From positions 62,001 through 126,000 of the forward strand of contig CAWISK010000002.1 in the NCBI GenBank assembly GCA_963838805.1: a stretch of 64,000 bases of DNA, read 5' to 3'. Made by a program: the position numbers and the translations under genes. Below the pieces are notes generated by a model. That model saw only the letters and a list, made by a program, of their open reading frames with translations. It was not told where the DNA came from and searched no databases. How positions within the stretch are numbered: position 1 is the stretch's first letter; every line of letters starts with the position of its first letter. This DNA comes from CAVRQM01 sp963838805. Its GTDB lineage: Bacteria; Pseudomonadota; Alphaproteobacteria; Acetobacterales; Acetobacteraceae. This document shows positions 49,133-59,380 of this stretch, piece after piece.

Positions 49133-50653
49133 ATGAAGGCGGGCGAGGCGGCGGTCTGGTCGGAACTGCTGCGCGGCGGCAATGCCGCGCGCAGCGCCGT
49201 GGTCGGCGGCGGCATGGTGATCCACGCCGTCAACGTGTTCATCGTTGCCACCATCCTGCCCACGGTGGTCCACGATATCGGCGGCCTGCGGCTGTTCGCC
49301 TGGAGCACCACGCTCTACGTGGTTGCCTCGCTGCTGGGCGGCGTGGCCTCGGCACGGCTGCTGCGGCGCATGGGCGCGCGCCCGACGTATCGGGCGGCGC
49401 TCGCCGTGTTTGCGCTCGGCTGTGCCGCCTGCGCGCTCGCGCCGGTCATGCCGGTGCTGCTGGCCGGCCGCTTCGTGCAGGGACTGGGTGCCGGGACGCT
49501 ATCCGCCCTGTCCTTCACCCAGGTCAGGGCGCTGTTCCCCGAGCGGCTGTGGCCGCGGGCGCTCGCGGTGATCTCCGCCACCTGGGGCATGGCGACGCTG
49601 CTGGGGCCGGCGATCGGCGGCGTGTTCGCGCAATACCATGCCTGGCGGGCGGCGTTCTGGAGCCTGCTCGCAGTGACACCGCTGCTGGCGCTGCTGGTCG
49701 AGGTGGCGCTGCCGCGCGACGAGCAGCCGCCAGCCGACGTTCGGGCGCGCATGGCCTGGACCAACCTGGCGCTGCTGACCGGCGGCGTGCTGGCGGTCTC
49801 GGCCGGCAGCATGGCGCGCGCGCCCCTTGGCAATCTGCTGGGGCTGGGTGCCGCGGTTGCGGCGCTGGCGCTGTTCGCGCAGCGCGAGCGCGCGGGGCCG
49901 ATCCGGCTGCTGCCGCGTAGCGCCTGCCTGCCGGGCACCGTGTTGGGTGCCACCTACGGGACGATGGCGCTGCTGCTGGTCGGGCTGACGACGGAAATCT
50001 TCGTCCCCTATTTCTTGCAAACCCTGCACGGGCTGCCGCCGCTCTACGCCGGCTATCTGTCCGCGCTGCTGTCCGGCGGCTGGACGCTGGGCTCGATGAC
50101 CAGTGCGGGGATCGGGACACGGTTTGCGCGCCCGGCCCTGACTGCGGGCCCGCTGTTCGTCTGTGTCGGGCTGATTGGCCTCGCCCTGCTGATGCCGCGC
50201 CCGGCGGGGCCGGGATTCGATGTGGCGGTCATGGGGGCCTGTCTGCTGGGGATGGGGCTGGGCATCGGCATGTGCTGGCCGCTGTTGGGCACCCGCGTCT
50301 TCTCCGGCGCGGCGCCGGGTGAGCAGGCGCTGGCGGCGGCCTCGATCACCACGATCGTCATGGTGGCCAACGCGTTCGGCGCGTCGCTGGGCGGGATGGT
50401 GACCAATCTCGCCGGCATGGCGCAGGGCGGCGCTGCCGGCGCGGCCCCGGCGGCCGCCTGGCTGTTCAGCCTCGCGGCCGCGGCGCCCCTGCTCGCCAGT
50501 CTGCTGGCACGCCGCCTACGGGCAACCCTTGCCGCCGAGCCGCGTCGCCCAGGCCTGAGCGGGCGGCATCGGAAGGCGTGGTTGCGTCCTCGTGGTCGCC
50601 CAGCACGTCTCCGACATAGGCTTCGCGCACGACGACCAGGAGCATGGCGATGA
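49133..50653 (+). CDS. MFS transporter (DHA2-like drug efflux group)
   Basis: About 500 residues with up to 14 membrane helices. Features: VIHAVNVFIVATILPTVVHDIG, the motif A-like ARLLRRMGARPTYRA and AGRFVQGLGAGTLSAL, and the second-half GMCWPLLGTRVFSGA. The group exports drugs or small molecules. An in-frame ATG at 49067 shares bases with the denD start, so I prefer 49133. The last 40 residues overlap the convergent permease gene and may be read-through after an indel. Confidence 0.85.
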   Translation: MKAGEAAVWSELLRGGNAARSAVVGGGMVIHAVNVFIVATILPTVVHDIGGLRLFAWSTTLYVVASLLGGVASARLLRRMGARPTYRAALAVFALGCAACALAPVMPVLLAGRFVQGLGAGTLSALSFTQVRALFPERLWPRALAVISATWGMATLLGPAIGGVFAQYHAWRAAFWSLLAVTPLLALLVEVALPRDEQPPADVRARMAWTNLALLTGGVLAVSAGSMARAPLGNLLGLGAAVAALALFAQRERAGPIRLLPRSACLPGTVLGATYGTMALLLVGLTTEIFVPYFLQTLHGLPPLYAGYLSALLSGGWTLGSMTSAGIGTRFARPALTAGPLFVCVGLIGLALLMPRPAGPGFDVAVMGACLLGMGLGIGMCWPLLGTRVFSGAAPGEQALAAASITTIVMVANAFGASLGGMVTNLAGMAQGGAAGAAPAAAWLFSLAAAAPLLASLLARRLRATLAAEPRRPGLSGRHRKAWLRPRGRPARLRHRLRARRPGAWR

Positions 50654-51629
50654 CCGGGGTCGCCAGGATCAGTCCCAGCACCCCGTACGCGGCGCCCAGC
50701 AGGACCATCGCCATCAGTGTAAGCGCCGGCGGCAGCTCGACCGTGCGCCGCTGCACGATGGGTGCGACGATGTAGCCCTCGACACCGTGGCAGACCAGGA
50801 ACACGCCGATCACCCAGAGCATCTTCGAGAAGCCGAGGGTCGCTGCCACGATCAGCGCCGGGACGGCGCCCGCGATGGCGCCGAAATAGGGTACGAAGGT
50901 CAACAGTCCGGCGACCACTGCCAGTGCCAGTGCCAGTGGCACGCCGATCAGCGCGAGCCCGACGCCGGACAGCGTTCCCACCACCAGCATGTCGATCGCC
51001 TGCCCAACCTGCCACCAGCGCAAGGTGTGCGAGATCTGCACCAGGATCTGCCGTGCGCGGGGCCGGTAGCCGATCGGCACGAGGCGCACCGTGCCGTCCA
51101 GGTACATGGCCGGTGCGGCGGCCAGATAGATCGCCGTGACCACCACGATCAGCACGCTGCCGAGAGTGCCGATCGTCCCGCGCACGACCGTAAGGCCGGG
51201 GCGGAGCAGGTCACTCGGCTGGCTCGTCGAGTTCGAGAGATGCTGGGACAGCGTATGCACCAAGCCGCTCGATCCGGAGCCGCCGGTCTCCTGGTCCAGC
51301 TTGTCGAGCCATCCCGAGACCTGGCTCGCGAGCTGTTTTCCTTCCTTCACGAAGTTCGGTCCGACCCAGTAGCCGATGCCCGCGAAGACCAGGAACACCC
51401 CGATCGTCACAAGCGCCAGCGAGACACCGACCGGAAGCCGGGTGAGGGTGCTGACCTCCTCGGCAAAGCCGCGCAGCAGCACGGCGATCAGCACGGCGGC
51501 GAACAGCAGCAGGACCAGATCCGAGAGAAACCACAGGACGATCAAGGCGCCGGCGACAAAGGCGGAGGCACGCACCGTCACGGCCAGGAGGGCGAGCGGA
51601 TCGGACACGCCCGGCCATGCCAGCCTCAT
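50466..51629 (-). CDS. AI-2E-family transporter (PerM-like)
   Basis: A membrane protein of about 387 residues with seven to eight helices, beginning MRLAWPGVSDPLALLAVTVR. Signatures: GIGYWVGPNFVKEGKQLASQV, VGLALIGVPLALALAVVAGLLTFVPYFGAIAGAVPALI and GVEGYIVAPIVQRRTVELPPAL. AI-2E/PerM carriers move various small solutes; this one is not linked to AI-2 genes here. The C-terminus is a low-complexity tail that overlaps the MFS gene by 188 bp and may be an indel artefact. Confidence 0.88.
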   Translation of the reverse strand: MRLAWPGVSDPLALLAVTVRASAFVAGALIVLWFLSDLVLLLFAAVLIAVLLRGFAEEVSTLTRLPVGVSLALVTIGVFLVFAGIGYWVGPNFVKEGKQLASQVSGWLDKLDQETGGSGSSGLVHTLSQHLSNSTSQPSDLLRPGLTVVRGTIGTLGSVLIVVVTAIYLAAAPAMYLDGTVRLVPIGYRPRARQILVQISHTLRWWQVGQAIDMLVVGTLSGVGLALIGVPLALALAVVAGLLTFVPYFGAIAGAVPALIVAATLGFSKMLWVIGVFLVCHGVEGYIVAPIVQRRTVELPPALTLMAMVLLGAAYGVLGLILATPVIAMLLVVVREAYVGDVLGDHEDATTPSDAARSGLGDAARRQGLPVGGVPADWRAGAPRPRG

Positions 51630-51837
51630 TTCCAGCCCTCCGTCCGAGCCGTTCCCGCGATGCCCGGCATCCTCGCAGCAACCGACATCCTCGCCGCAAG
51701 ATGCTCCTCGCGATTGCCGCCGCTTCAAGGTCCGCCGCCACGTCAAAGTTCCTCACGGGCAGGATCGGTCGCACGCGCCGGAACCCCATGCGGACGGGTG
51801 ACGTTGGGGCTGCGTTGCGAACGGGTCGTGTCGCCTC

Positions 51838-53115
51838 ATGTCCCTGCGTCATCGTGTCCTGAGCCATCTGCGCAAGCGCCTCGGCGATGCGCGCCTGCCG
51901 TTGCGGGTGACCTTCTGGGACGGCGACAGCTTCGACTTCGCGCCAGTGCCGTGCGTCACCATCGCGATCCGCTCCGCCCGCACGCTGCGCCTGTTCCTGA
52001 CCGGCGACATCGACGGGCTCGGCGCCGCCTATGTCGCGGGCGACATCGTCGTTGACGGCCGGCTGCAGGACATCCTGCATGTCGGCATCACGATCGCCGA
52101 ACGGGTCGGCAGGGCGAGGCTGGCGCAGCGTCTGGGCGGGGCACTCGCGCGATTTGGGCGGCTGCGCCGGCGCCACAGCAAGCAGGCGGATGCCAAGGCC
52201 ATCGCCTATCACTACGACGTGTCGAACGAGTTCTACGCGCTCTGGCTCGATCGGCGCATGGTCTATTCCTGCGCGTACTACCGCACCGGCCGGGAGGATC
52301 TCGATACCGCGCAGGAACAGAAGCTCGATCATCTCTGCCGCAAGCTGCGGCTGCAACCGGGCGAGCGGCTGCTCGATATCGGCTGCGGCTGGGGCGGCCT
52401 CGCCATCTGGGCCGCGGAGCATTACGGGGTCTCCGTCCTTGGTGTCACGCTGAGCGAGCGGCAATGCGCCTATGCGCGGGCGCGCGTGAACGCGGCCGGA
52501 CTTGGCGAGCGCATCGACATCAGATTGCAAGACTATCGCGACATTCCCGGCGAAGCCTGCTTCGACAAGGTTGTGTCCGTCGGCATGTACGAGCATGTCG
52601 GCCTCGCCAACCTGCCGCTCTATTTCGCGACGATCGCACGCCTGTTGCGGCCGGGGGGCACCGCGCTCAATCATGGCATCACCGTTGCGGATCACGGCGG
52701 TCGCGCGGGCGGCCCGCCGGGCGGCGGGTTCATCGACCGCTTTGTCTTCCCCGGCGGCGAGCTGCCGCATATCTCGCGCGTGCTGCACGAAATCGCCCGC
52801 AGCGGGCTGGAGCCGTTGGACGTGGAGGATTTGCGTCCGCATTATCCGCCGACCTTGCTGCATTGGGTGCGCCGGCTGGAAGCCCATCGTGACGCCGCGA
52901 TCGCGGCGGCCGGCGAGCAGCGCTACCGGATATGGCGCATGTACATGGCGGGCATGGCCTATGCCTTCGATCGCGGCATGCTGTCGGTGGCGCAGGTGCT
53001 GGCCTGCAAGCCCACCCTCGGCGGCCCGGCGCCACGACCCTGGACGCGCGCCTATCAGGAGTCGGCGGAGGGCACGGTAGCGCTTGCCGAAGTCCTCGAC
53101 TGGGGGAATATCTGA
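51838..53115 (+). CDS. cfa: Cyclopropane-fatty-acyl-phospholipid synthase
   Basis: A 425-residue enzyme that methylenates unsaturated phospholipid acyl chains using SAM. Features: AIAYHYDVSNEFYALWLD, YSCAYYRTGREDLDTAQEQKL, the SAM site LLDIGCGWGGLAIWAAEHYG and GMYEHVGLANLPLYF. It lies between two AI-2E-type permease genes that run in the opposite direction; their ends overlap or abut it. Confidence 0.95.
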   Translation: MSLRHRVLSHLRKRLGDARLPLRVTFWDGDSFDFAPVPCVTIAIRSARTLRLFLTGDIDGLGAAYVAGDIVVDGRLQDILHVGITIAERVGRARLAQRLGGALARFGRLRRRHSKQADAKAIAYHYDVSNEFYALWLDRRMVYSCAYYRTGREDLDTAQEQKLDHLCRKLRLQPGERLLDIGCGWGGLAIWAAEHYGVSVLGVTLSERQCAYARARVNAAGLGERIDIRLQDYRDIPGEACFDKVVSVGMYEHVGLANLPLYFATIARLLRPGGTALNHGITVADHGGRAGGPPGGGFIDRFVFPGGELPHISRVLHEIARSGLEPLDVEDLRPHYPPTLLHWVRRLEAHRDAAIAAAGEQRYRIWRMYMAGMAYAFDRGMLSVAQVLACKPTLGGPAPRPWTRAYQESAEGTVALAEVLDWGNI

Positions 53116-54182
53116 ACGGCGGCAGGTTCGGCGTCGCCGCCCGGGGCGATCGGCTCGGCGTAGTAATGGTTGAGCACGATCTTGATGCAGGAGGCGATCG
53201 GCACCGCCAGCAGCAGGCCGATGATGCCGAACAGCATGGCGCCGCAGACAAAGGAGAACATCACCACCACCGGATGAACGCGCACCGACCGGCCCAGCAC
53301 GAAGGGCCCCACCCCGTTGTCAATCGACAGTCGCAGCAGGATGGCGAAGGCCATCAGCAGCACGGCGTCGAGGATGCTGCCCTGCTGGATCGCCGTCAGC
53401 CCCACCAGCACCATCGAGCTGGCCGGCCCCACCGCCGGAATGATCTCCAGCACGCCGACTACGATTGCCAGCAGCACGGCGCCGCTCAGATGGAACACGG
53501 GACCGAAGCCGATCCACGCGACGAACGCCGTGTAGGCGACAACCGCCAGCACGCCCAGCAGATAGCGCCGCAGCAGCGGCGTGATCTGCGGCAGCATCTC
53601 GCGCACCGATCCGCGTCGTTCCGGGGGTAGCAGGCGAACCGCGCCGGCCGCCAGAATCCGGACCCGACATGATGAAATACGGGATCAGCACGAGCGTCAG
53701 CACCAGCCCTGCCAGGGCGGCGAAGCCGAGACTTGCCATGACCGCAAGCTGGGGTGCCGCGACCAGCCGCGTCGCGGCGTCGCGCAGGGCGCCTGTCAGC
53801 GCGTCCGGGGTGAGCTTGTGGCCGAAGATCGTGGTCCCCTGCGGGCCCAGGATGGCAGTACCTGCGTCCTGGACCATCTTCGGCAGGCTGGCCGCCGCGT
53901 GCGACAGGTCGGTGATCGCCAGGCGGCCGACCCAGTAGCAGCCGGCGGCAAACAGGGCCAGGATCAGCAAATAGAGCAGGATCGCCATCGGCCAGCGCCG
54001 GCCGCCGGTGTAGCGCTTCGACCGGTCCAGCACCGGCTGCACGATGAACCCGATCACCGCGGCGATGATGAAGGGCAGCAGCGCGAAGCGGACTGCGTAG
54101 AGCAGCACCGCGACGACGGCGGCTGTGACCGCGATCGCCCATCCCGAGACCCGTGAGCGCCGTTCGCCCGCGATCAGCGCGG
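53055..54182 (-). CDS. AI-2E-family transporter, second copy, frameshift near 53640
   Basis: The N-terminal half reads GWAIAVTAAVVAVLLYAVRF and GTTIFGHKLTPDALTGALRD, FIMSGPD. After an indel the second half continues QITPLLRRYLLGVLAVVAYTAFVAWIGFG and AVGPASSMVLVGLTAIQQG, VHPVVVMFSFVCGAMLFGIIG. The start is uncertain; it lies just beyond the end of the glycosyltransferase gene. Its 3' end overlaps the cfa end by 61 bp in convergent orientation. Confidence 0.8.
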
Positions 54183-55359
54183 CCCCGTGCGGGCGGACGA
54201 TGCGGCCGCGCAGGGCCGTCCCTTCCACCGGATGCGCCGCCGCGGGCCGGGCATGGCGCTGTGGCAGGCGATGGCGGCGGCCAGCGTGGCGCCAAGGGGG
54301 AACAGCAGGGCAAACCACCGCGACACGCCGAAATGCCGCGTGGCACCCAGCAGCACTCCCAGAACGATGCCGGAACCGGCGAGGGTGAGCGCCAGGCCGA
54401 CCCATGCCGCAACCCCCGGATGCGACCGGGCGGCAATCGCCGCTCCGACCGGCAGCAATGGCACCGCCCAGCCGACCGCGACGGCGGCCAGGGCGACCGC
54501 CAGGGTTCGGCGGCCATCGCCCATGATCTCGACCGCGCTCCTCGCAAAGCCCTGCCAGAGCGAGCGGAGGCCGGAATACAAGCGGGCGCGGAGCAGGGAG
54601 TCCGCGGCGAGCGCCGCGTACTTGAATCCTGCCGCCCGGACACGACAGGCCAGCGCCTTGTCCTCGCACAGCTCGGCACGGACGGATGCATGTCCGCCGA
54701 CCGCGAAATACGCCTCCCTGCGGATCAGGATGAACTGCCCGTTGACGGCGATATCGGCCGAGTCCTTGCCGGAAGGCGGGCGCAGCGTGCGCGAGCAGGC
54801 GACCATCAGCAGGCCGGTGGGGATGACCAGCCGCTCCCAGAAGCTGCCCAGCTCGTGCCGCGGCAGCAGGCAGAGCATGTCGATGCCGCTGCGTCTCGGC
54901 GGCCTGCATCGCGGCCGCGATCAGCGCCGGCTCGGCGCGCGCATCCGCATCGACGAAGCACAGCCAGTCCTCGCCGGAAGCAAGGGCGCCGCGCCAGCAA
55001 GCGTGCGGCTTGCCCATCCAGCCAGGGGGCAGGCCACCAGCTTCCAGCAGCGCCACCCGGGGATCGGCGGCGGCGAAGTGTCGCACCACGCCGGCCGTGC
55101 CATCCTGGGAGCCGTCATCCACCACGAGAACCGCGAATCCCGCTGCCGTCTGCGTCTGCGCGGCGAGGCTACGCAGGCAGGCTTCGATATTGGCGATTTC
55201 GTCGCGTGCGGGAACGATGACGCGGACCGAATTCGCAACGAAATGCGGGTTCGGCGTGACCAGCGTCTCGGCTTCATGGATGCGGAACTGCCGCACCATG
55301 CGCAAGAGCAGCCCGACCACCAGAGCCAGCCAGATCACGCCCACGAGCAGCGGCGTCAT
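54174..55359 (-). CDS. Membrane glycosyltransferase family 2, frameshift near 54890
   Basis: The protein begins MTPLLVGVIWLALVVGLLLRM, a membrane anchor, then the GT2 core VRVIVPARDEIANIEACLRSL, VLVVDDGSQDGTAGVV and WLCFVDADARAEP (D-x-D). After a one-base break near 54890 it continues MLCLLPRHELGSFWERLVIP, VNGQFILIRREAYFAVGG and further membrane helices (AVGWAVPLLPVGAAIAAR). The layout resembles membrane glycosyltransferases involved in lipid or carotenoid glycosylation. Its ATG overlaps the upstream YkoP-like stop (ATGA). Confidence 0.85.
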
Positions 55360-56240
55360 CCCGTGCTCACGATCCGTTCAGGATTCGCGCCAACGTCGTT
55401 TCCGGCAACGTCGCCGTCCTCCGCGACCGCCGGCCCGAACCGGCGCAGCAGGCAGCCTCGCGATATCCACAGCTCGTGGCGCTCGCGCAGGAACGGCTGG
55501 CGCTGGTTCGCCACCGGGTTGAAGGCCCGCGCCAGCGCCCACAACACGATATTGCCGCCGAGACCGTGCCACGGGTGGCCGGAGGTCTCGTCCTCCACCA
55601 GGTCGAACCCGTAACGCGCAGTCACCCGTCTGATGCGCATGGCGCACAGCCGGCCGCAGAATGGCGCGCCGCCGCCGAACGCCCGGACGCTGCGCCACTC
55701 CGGTGCCTGCTCGGCGAACGCCGCCAACCGGATGAGCGAGAGCGCCATGCAGTGCTGCATTGCCTTGGCCCACCGCAGATCCGGGCCGGCCTTGGGGAAG
55801 GGCGGCAGGTGCTCGTTCCAGAAATGGATGCCGCCGACCGGCTCGCCGGCCGCAATGCGCGTGCCGTCGCTGAGCACAAGGTCCGCTTCGGCCAGGCACG
55901 CCTGAAGGCGGAGCACACATTCGGGGTCGTCAGTGAACTCGAACACCCCCTGGCACCGGCGCAGCACCGCATCCGCGCGACCGACCAGGGACGCCCAGGC
56001 GAGATCCCGCCACGTCGGCTCCAGCGCGGGGCGGGCAGGCGAAGCGGCCGATCCGGCTGCGGTCTCCCGGCTGGGTGTCTCGTCCCAGGGGCGGACGCCG
56101 CGCCATCCGGCGAGCAGGGAGCCGCCAGAATCGCCGGAGGGGTCGCCATAGGTCAGCATGGGCGGGCACCTGTCCCGGCACGCCCAGGGCGGAGCCGCGG
56201 ACAAAAAAGACCGGAAACCCGAGCGTTGGCGGCGATTCAT
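55356..56240 (-). CDS. YkoP-like protein
   Basis: A 294-residue protein if the first ATG is used (MNRRQRSGFRSFLS); the next ATG at 56159 (MLTYGDPSGDSGG) would be a shorter form. Recognisable segments: ADLVLSDGTRIAAGEPVGGIHFWNEHLP, AKAMQHCMALSLIRLAAFAEQ, MRIRRVTARYGFDLVED and RHELWISRGCLLRRFG. This resembles YkoP-domain proteins found with glycosyltransferases; function unknown. No signal peptide. It is coupled by an ATGA overlap to the membrane glycosyltransferase downstream. Confidence 0.65.
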   Translation of the reverse strand: MNRRQRSGFRSFLSAAPPWACRDRCPPMLTYGDPSGDSGGSLLAGWRGVRPWDETPSRETAAGSAASPARPALEPTWRDLAWASLVGRADAVLRRCQGVFEFTDDPECVLRLQACLAEADLVLSDGTRIAAGEPVGGIHFWNEHLPPFPKAGPDLRWAKAMQHCMALSLIRLAAFAEQAPEWRSVRAFGGGAPFCGRLCAMRIRRVTARYGFDLVEDETSGHPWHGLGGNIVLWALARAFNPVANQRQPFLRERHELWISRGCLLRRFGPAVAEDGDVAGNDVGANPERIVSTG

Positions 56241-56554
56241 GCCTAATTCCGATGCAGTTGCAGCGAAGGCAGGCGTTGTGTCGATCTATAAAGCCTCGGC
56301 ACGGAGCGGGTTCATTGTTTCGGGGGTGCTTCACGATGTCGTGAGCCGGCAGCGGGCGCTCTGGCCGATTGTGCAACGCATCATTAACGCCGTTCGGCGC
56401 GAAAGCGCCTCGCCATCCAGGCGCCGACTGCTTAAAGAACCGGCGCGCGGGCGCCGACCTGGCATGGCGTGCGTGAGGCGGCAGGATCGGGGGACGATGT
56501 GGCATACTGTTTCCATCTCGTGAACATCAGGGGCGTTGCGAGCGGGGTGGCCCT
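56241..56554. other. Gene-free stretch before cysD
   Basis: About 314 bp between the YkoP-like start and the cysD start. I see no supported gene or clear regulatory repeat. Promoters of the two divergent operons must lie here. Confidence 0.6.
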
Positions 56555-57493
56555 GTGACCCCCGCGCTCGATCGCGCGGGCGTGACCAGCGCCGGCACGT
56601 GGCTCAAGCGGCTGGAGGCGGAGAGCATCCACATCATCCGCGAGGTCGCCGCCGAATGCCGCAAGCCGGTGTTCCTGTACTCGATCGGCAAGGACAGCTC
56701 GGTGCTGCTGCGCCTGATGCAGAAGGCGTTTCATCCCGGCCCGCTGCCGTTCCCCGTCTTGCACATCGACACCGGCTGGAAGTTCCGCGAGATGATCGCG
56801 CATCGCGACCGCACCGCGCGCGAGCTGGGCTTCGAGCTGATCGTGCACACCAACGAGGAGGGGCGTGCCAAGGGCGTCAATCCGTTCGATCACGGATCGA
56901 GCTTCTACACGCATACGATGAAGACCGAGGCGCTGAAGGAGGCGCTGACGAAATACGGCTTCGACGCGGCGTTCGGCGGCGCGCGGCGCGACGAGGAGAA
57001 GAGCCGCGCCAAGGAGCGCATCTTCAGCGTCCGCTCGCCCACCCATTCCTGGGATCCGAAGAACCAGCGGCCGGAGTTCTGGCGCCTCTACAACACGCGC
57101 GTCACGGGCGGCGACAGCCTGCGGGTGTTCCCCATCTCGAACTGGACCGAGGCGGATGTGTGGGCCTACATCATGGCCGAGGACATTCCCATCGTGCCGC
57201 TGTATTTCGCGCAGCCGCGCCCGGTGGTGGAGCGCGACGGCATGCTGATCGAGGTGCATGACGAGCGGATGAAGGCACGCCTCGCGCCCGGCGAGGAGCC
57301 GCAGATGCGCACGGTGCGGTTCCGCTCGCTCGGCTGCTATCCGCTGACCGCCGCGATGGAGAGCAGTGCCGCCACCCTGCCGGAGATCGTGGCCGAAACG
57401 ATGGCGGCACGCGACAGCGAGCGCGGCGGACGGCTGATCGACCGCGACGAGGAAGCCAGCATGGAACGCAAGAAGCGCGAGGGGTATTTCTGA
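56555..57493 (+). CDS. cysD: Sulfate adenylyltransferase subunit 2
   Basis: A 312-residue subunit of ATP sulfurylase starting at GTG. It has the PP-loop KPVFLYSIGKDSSVLLRLM (S-x-G-K-D-S), LPFPVLHIDTGWKFREMIAH, and the conserved FDAAFGGARRDEEKSRAKER. It makes APS from sulfate and ATP with CysN. The stop overlaps the cysNC start (TGATG). Confidence 0.96.
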   Translation: MTPALDRAGVTSAGTWLKRLEAESIHIIREVAAECRKPVFLYSIGKDSSVLLRLMQKAFHPGPLPFPVLHIDTGWKFREMIAHRDRTARELGFELIVHTNEEGRAKGVNPFDHGSSFYTHTMKTEALKEALTKYGFDAAFGGARRDEEKSRAKERIFSVRSPTHSWDPKNQRPEFWRLYNTRVTGGDSLRVFPISNWTEADVWAYIMAEDIPIVPLYFAQPRPVVERDGMLIEVHDERMKARLAPGEEPQMRTVRFRSLGCYPLTAAMESSAATLPEIVAETMAARDSERGGRLIDRDEEASMERKKREGYF

Positions 57494-59361
57494 TGGACGC
57501 GCTGGTGGACCAGGAGGCCGGGCTGCTGCGGGTGATGACCTGCGGCAGCGTCGATGACGGCAAATCCACCCTGATCGGCCGGATGCTGGCCGACACGCAC
57601 GGCATCATGCGCGACCAGTTGCTGCAACTGGCGCATGACAGCCGCCGGCACGGCACCACGGGCGAGGAGATCGACTACGCGCTGCTGCTCGACGGGCTGG
57701 AGGCGGAGCGTCAGCAGGGCATCACGATCGACGTCGCCTACCGTTTCGCCACCACGCAGCGGCGCCGGCTGATCATCGCCGACAGTCCGGGCCACGAGCA
57801 GTACACGCGCAACATGGCGACCGCCGCCTCGACGGCGGATGTGGCGATCGTGCTGGCCGATGCCCGCAAGGGCGTGCTGGTGCAGACCAGGCGGCACAGC
57901 TACATCGCGAGCCTCATGGGCATCCGCCATGTCGTGCTGGCGGTCAACAAGATGGACCTGGCCGACTGGTCCGAAGCGGTGTTCCGCGCCATCGAGGCGG
58001 AGTACCGGGATGCGGTCGCGACCTTCGGCTTCGCGAGCGTTGTCGCCATTCCCATGTGCGCCCGCAGCGGCGAGAACCTGACGCGCGGCGGCGAGGCGAG
58101 CCATTGGTATTCCGGCCCGACCCTGCTGGACTATCTCGACGGGCTGGAGCTCGCGCAGGCGGGGCCGGTCGGCGCGTTCCGGATGCCGGTGCAATGGGTC
58201 TCGCGCCCGAATGCCGAGTTCCGCGGCTTCGCCGGCACCGTGGCAGCGGGCCGGGTGGTCGCGGGGGGCACGATCGTTGCCAGCGGCTCCGGGCAGTCGA
58301 GCCGGATCGCGCGCATCGCCACGATGGACGGCGACCTGCCGGAGGCCCATGCCGGCGACGCCGTGACCCTGGTGCTGGATCGGGAGATCGACGTCTCGCG
58401 CGGCGACGTGCTGGCGGCGGAGGCCGCCCCGCTCGAGATGGCCGACCAGTTCTCGGCGCACCTGATCTGGCTCGCCGATGCGCCGCTGGTGCCGGGGCGC
58501 GCCTATCTGGTGAAGATCGGCACGCGCACGGTGAGCGGCAACGTCTCGCGCATCCGTCATCGCATCGACGTCAACACAAGGCAGGAATTGCACGCCGATC
58601 AGCTCAGCCTGAACGACGTCGCCAAGGTGCATCTGTCGCTGGCCTTGCCGGTGGCCTGGACTCCCTACGCGGAGAGTCGCGACCTGGGCGGCTTCATCCT
58701 GATCGACCGCATGACCAATGCCACCGTGGGCGTCGGCATGATCGACTTCGCGCTGACGCGGGCGGCCAATTTGCGCTGGCAGGAGCTGGACACCGATCGC
58801 CACGCCCGCGCCGCGATGAAGGGGCAGAAACCGGCGGTGCTGTGGTTCACCGGCCTGTCCGGTGCCGGCAAGAGCACGATCGCCAACCTGGTCGAGAAGC
58901 GGCTGTTCGCGCTGGGCCGGCATACCTATGTGCTGGACGGCGACAACGTGCGCCACGGGCTGAACCGCGATCTGGGCTTCACCGAGGCCGACCGGGTCGA
59001 GAACATCCGCCGCGTGAGCGAGGTGGCCGCGCTGTTCGCCGAGGCCGGGCTGATCGTGCTGGTGTCGTTCATCTCGCCCTATCGCGCCGAGCGCGAGGCG
59101 GCGCGCGCGCGCATGGCGGCCGGCGAGTTCCTGGAGGTGTTCGTCGATACGCCGCTCGAGGAATGCGCCGCGCGCGATCCGAAGGGCCTGTACCAGAAGG
59201 CGATGGCCGGACAGATCCAGAACTTCACCGGGGTCTCCGCACCCTACGAGCCACCGCTGCAGCCGGAGATCCATCTGCGCACCACCGAGACGGCCGCCGA
59301 CACGCTGGCCGAGCGGGTGGTGGCCATGCTGGCAGACCGTGGGCTGATCGAGCTGCATTGA
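57493..59361 (+). CDS. cysNC: Bifunctional CysNC: sulfate adenylyltransferase subunit 1/APS kinase
   Basis: A 622-residue fusion. The CysN GTPase part has VMTCGSVDDGKSTLIGRML (G1), DSPGHEQYTRNM (G3) and NKMDLADW (G4). From about residue 445 the APS kinase part begins: AVLWFTGLSGAGKSTIANLV (P-loop), LDGDNVRHGLNRDLGF and VSFISPYRAERE. It generates PAPS for assimilation or sulfation, coupling GTP hydrolysis to APS synthesis. The TGATG overlap couples it to cysD. Confidence 0.96.
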   Translation: MDALVDQEAGLLRVMTCGSVDDGKSTLIGRMLADTHGIMRDQLLQLAHDSRRHGTTGEEIDYALLLDGLEAERQQGITIDVAYRFATTQRRRLIIADSPGHEQYTRNMATAASTADVAIVLADARKGVLVQTRRHSYIASLMGIRHVVLAVNKMDLADWSEAVFRAIEAEYRDAVATFGFASVVAIPMCARSGENLTRGGEASHWYSGPTLLDYLDGLELAQAGPVGAFRMPVQWVSRPNAEFRGFAGTVAAGRVVAGGTIVASGSGQSSRIARIATMDGDLPEAHAGDAVTLVLDREIDVSRGDVLAAEAAPLEMADQFSAHLIWLADAPLVPGRAYLVKIGTRTVSGNVSRIRHRIDVNTRQELHADQLSLNDVAKVHLSLALPVAWTPYAESRDLGGFILIDRMTNATVGVGMIDFALTRAANLRWQELDTDRHARAAMKGQKPAVLWFTGLSGAGKSTIANLVEKRLFALGRHTYVLDGDNVRHGLNRDLGFTEADRVENIRRVSEVAALFAEAGLIVLVSFISPYRAEREAARARMAAGEFLEVFVDTPLEECAARDPKGLYQKAMAGQIQNFTGVSAPYEPPLQPEIHLRTTETAADTLAERVVAMLADRGLIELH

Positions 59362-59380
59362 TTTTTCGCGGCTTGCGGCC

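Noticed and set aside
50592..52055. A long plus-strand frame overlapping the first AI-2E permease
   Set aside because: His/Gln/Asp-rich, no recognisable motif, antisense to a permease with clear helices.
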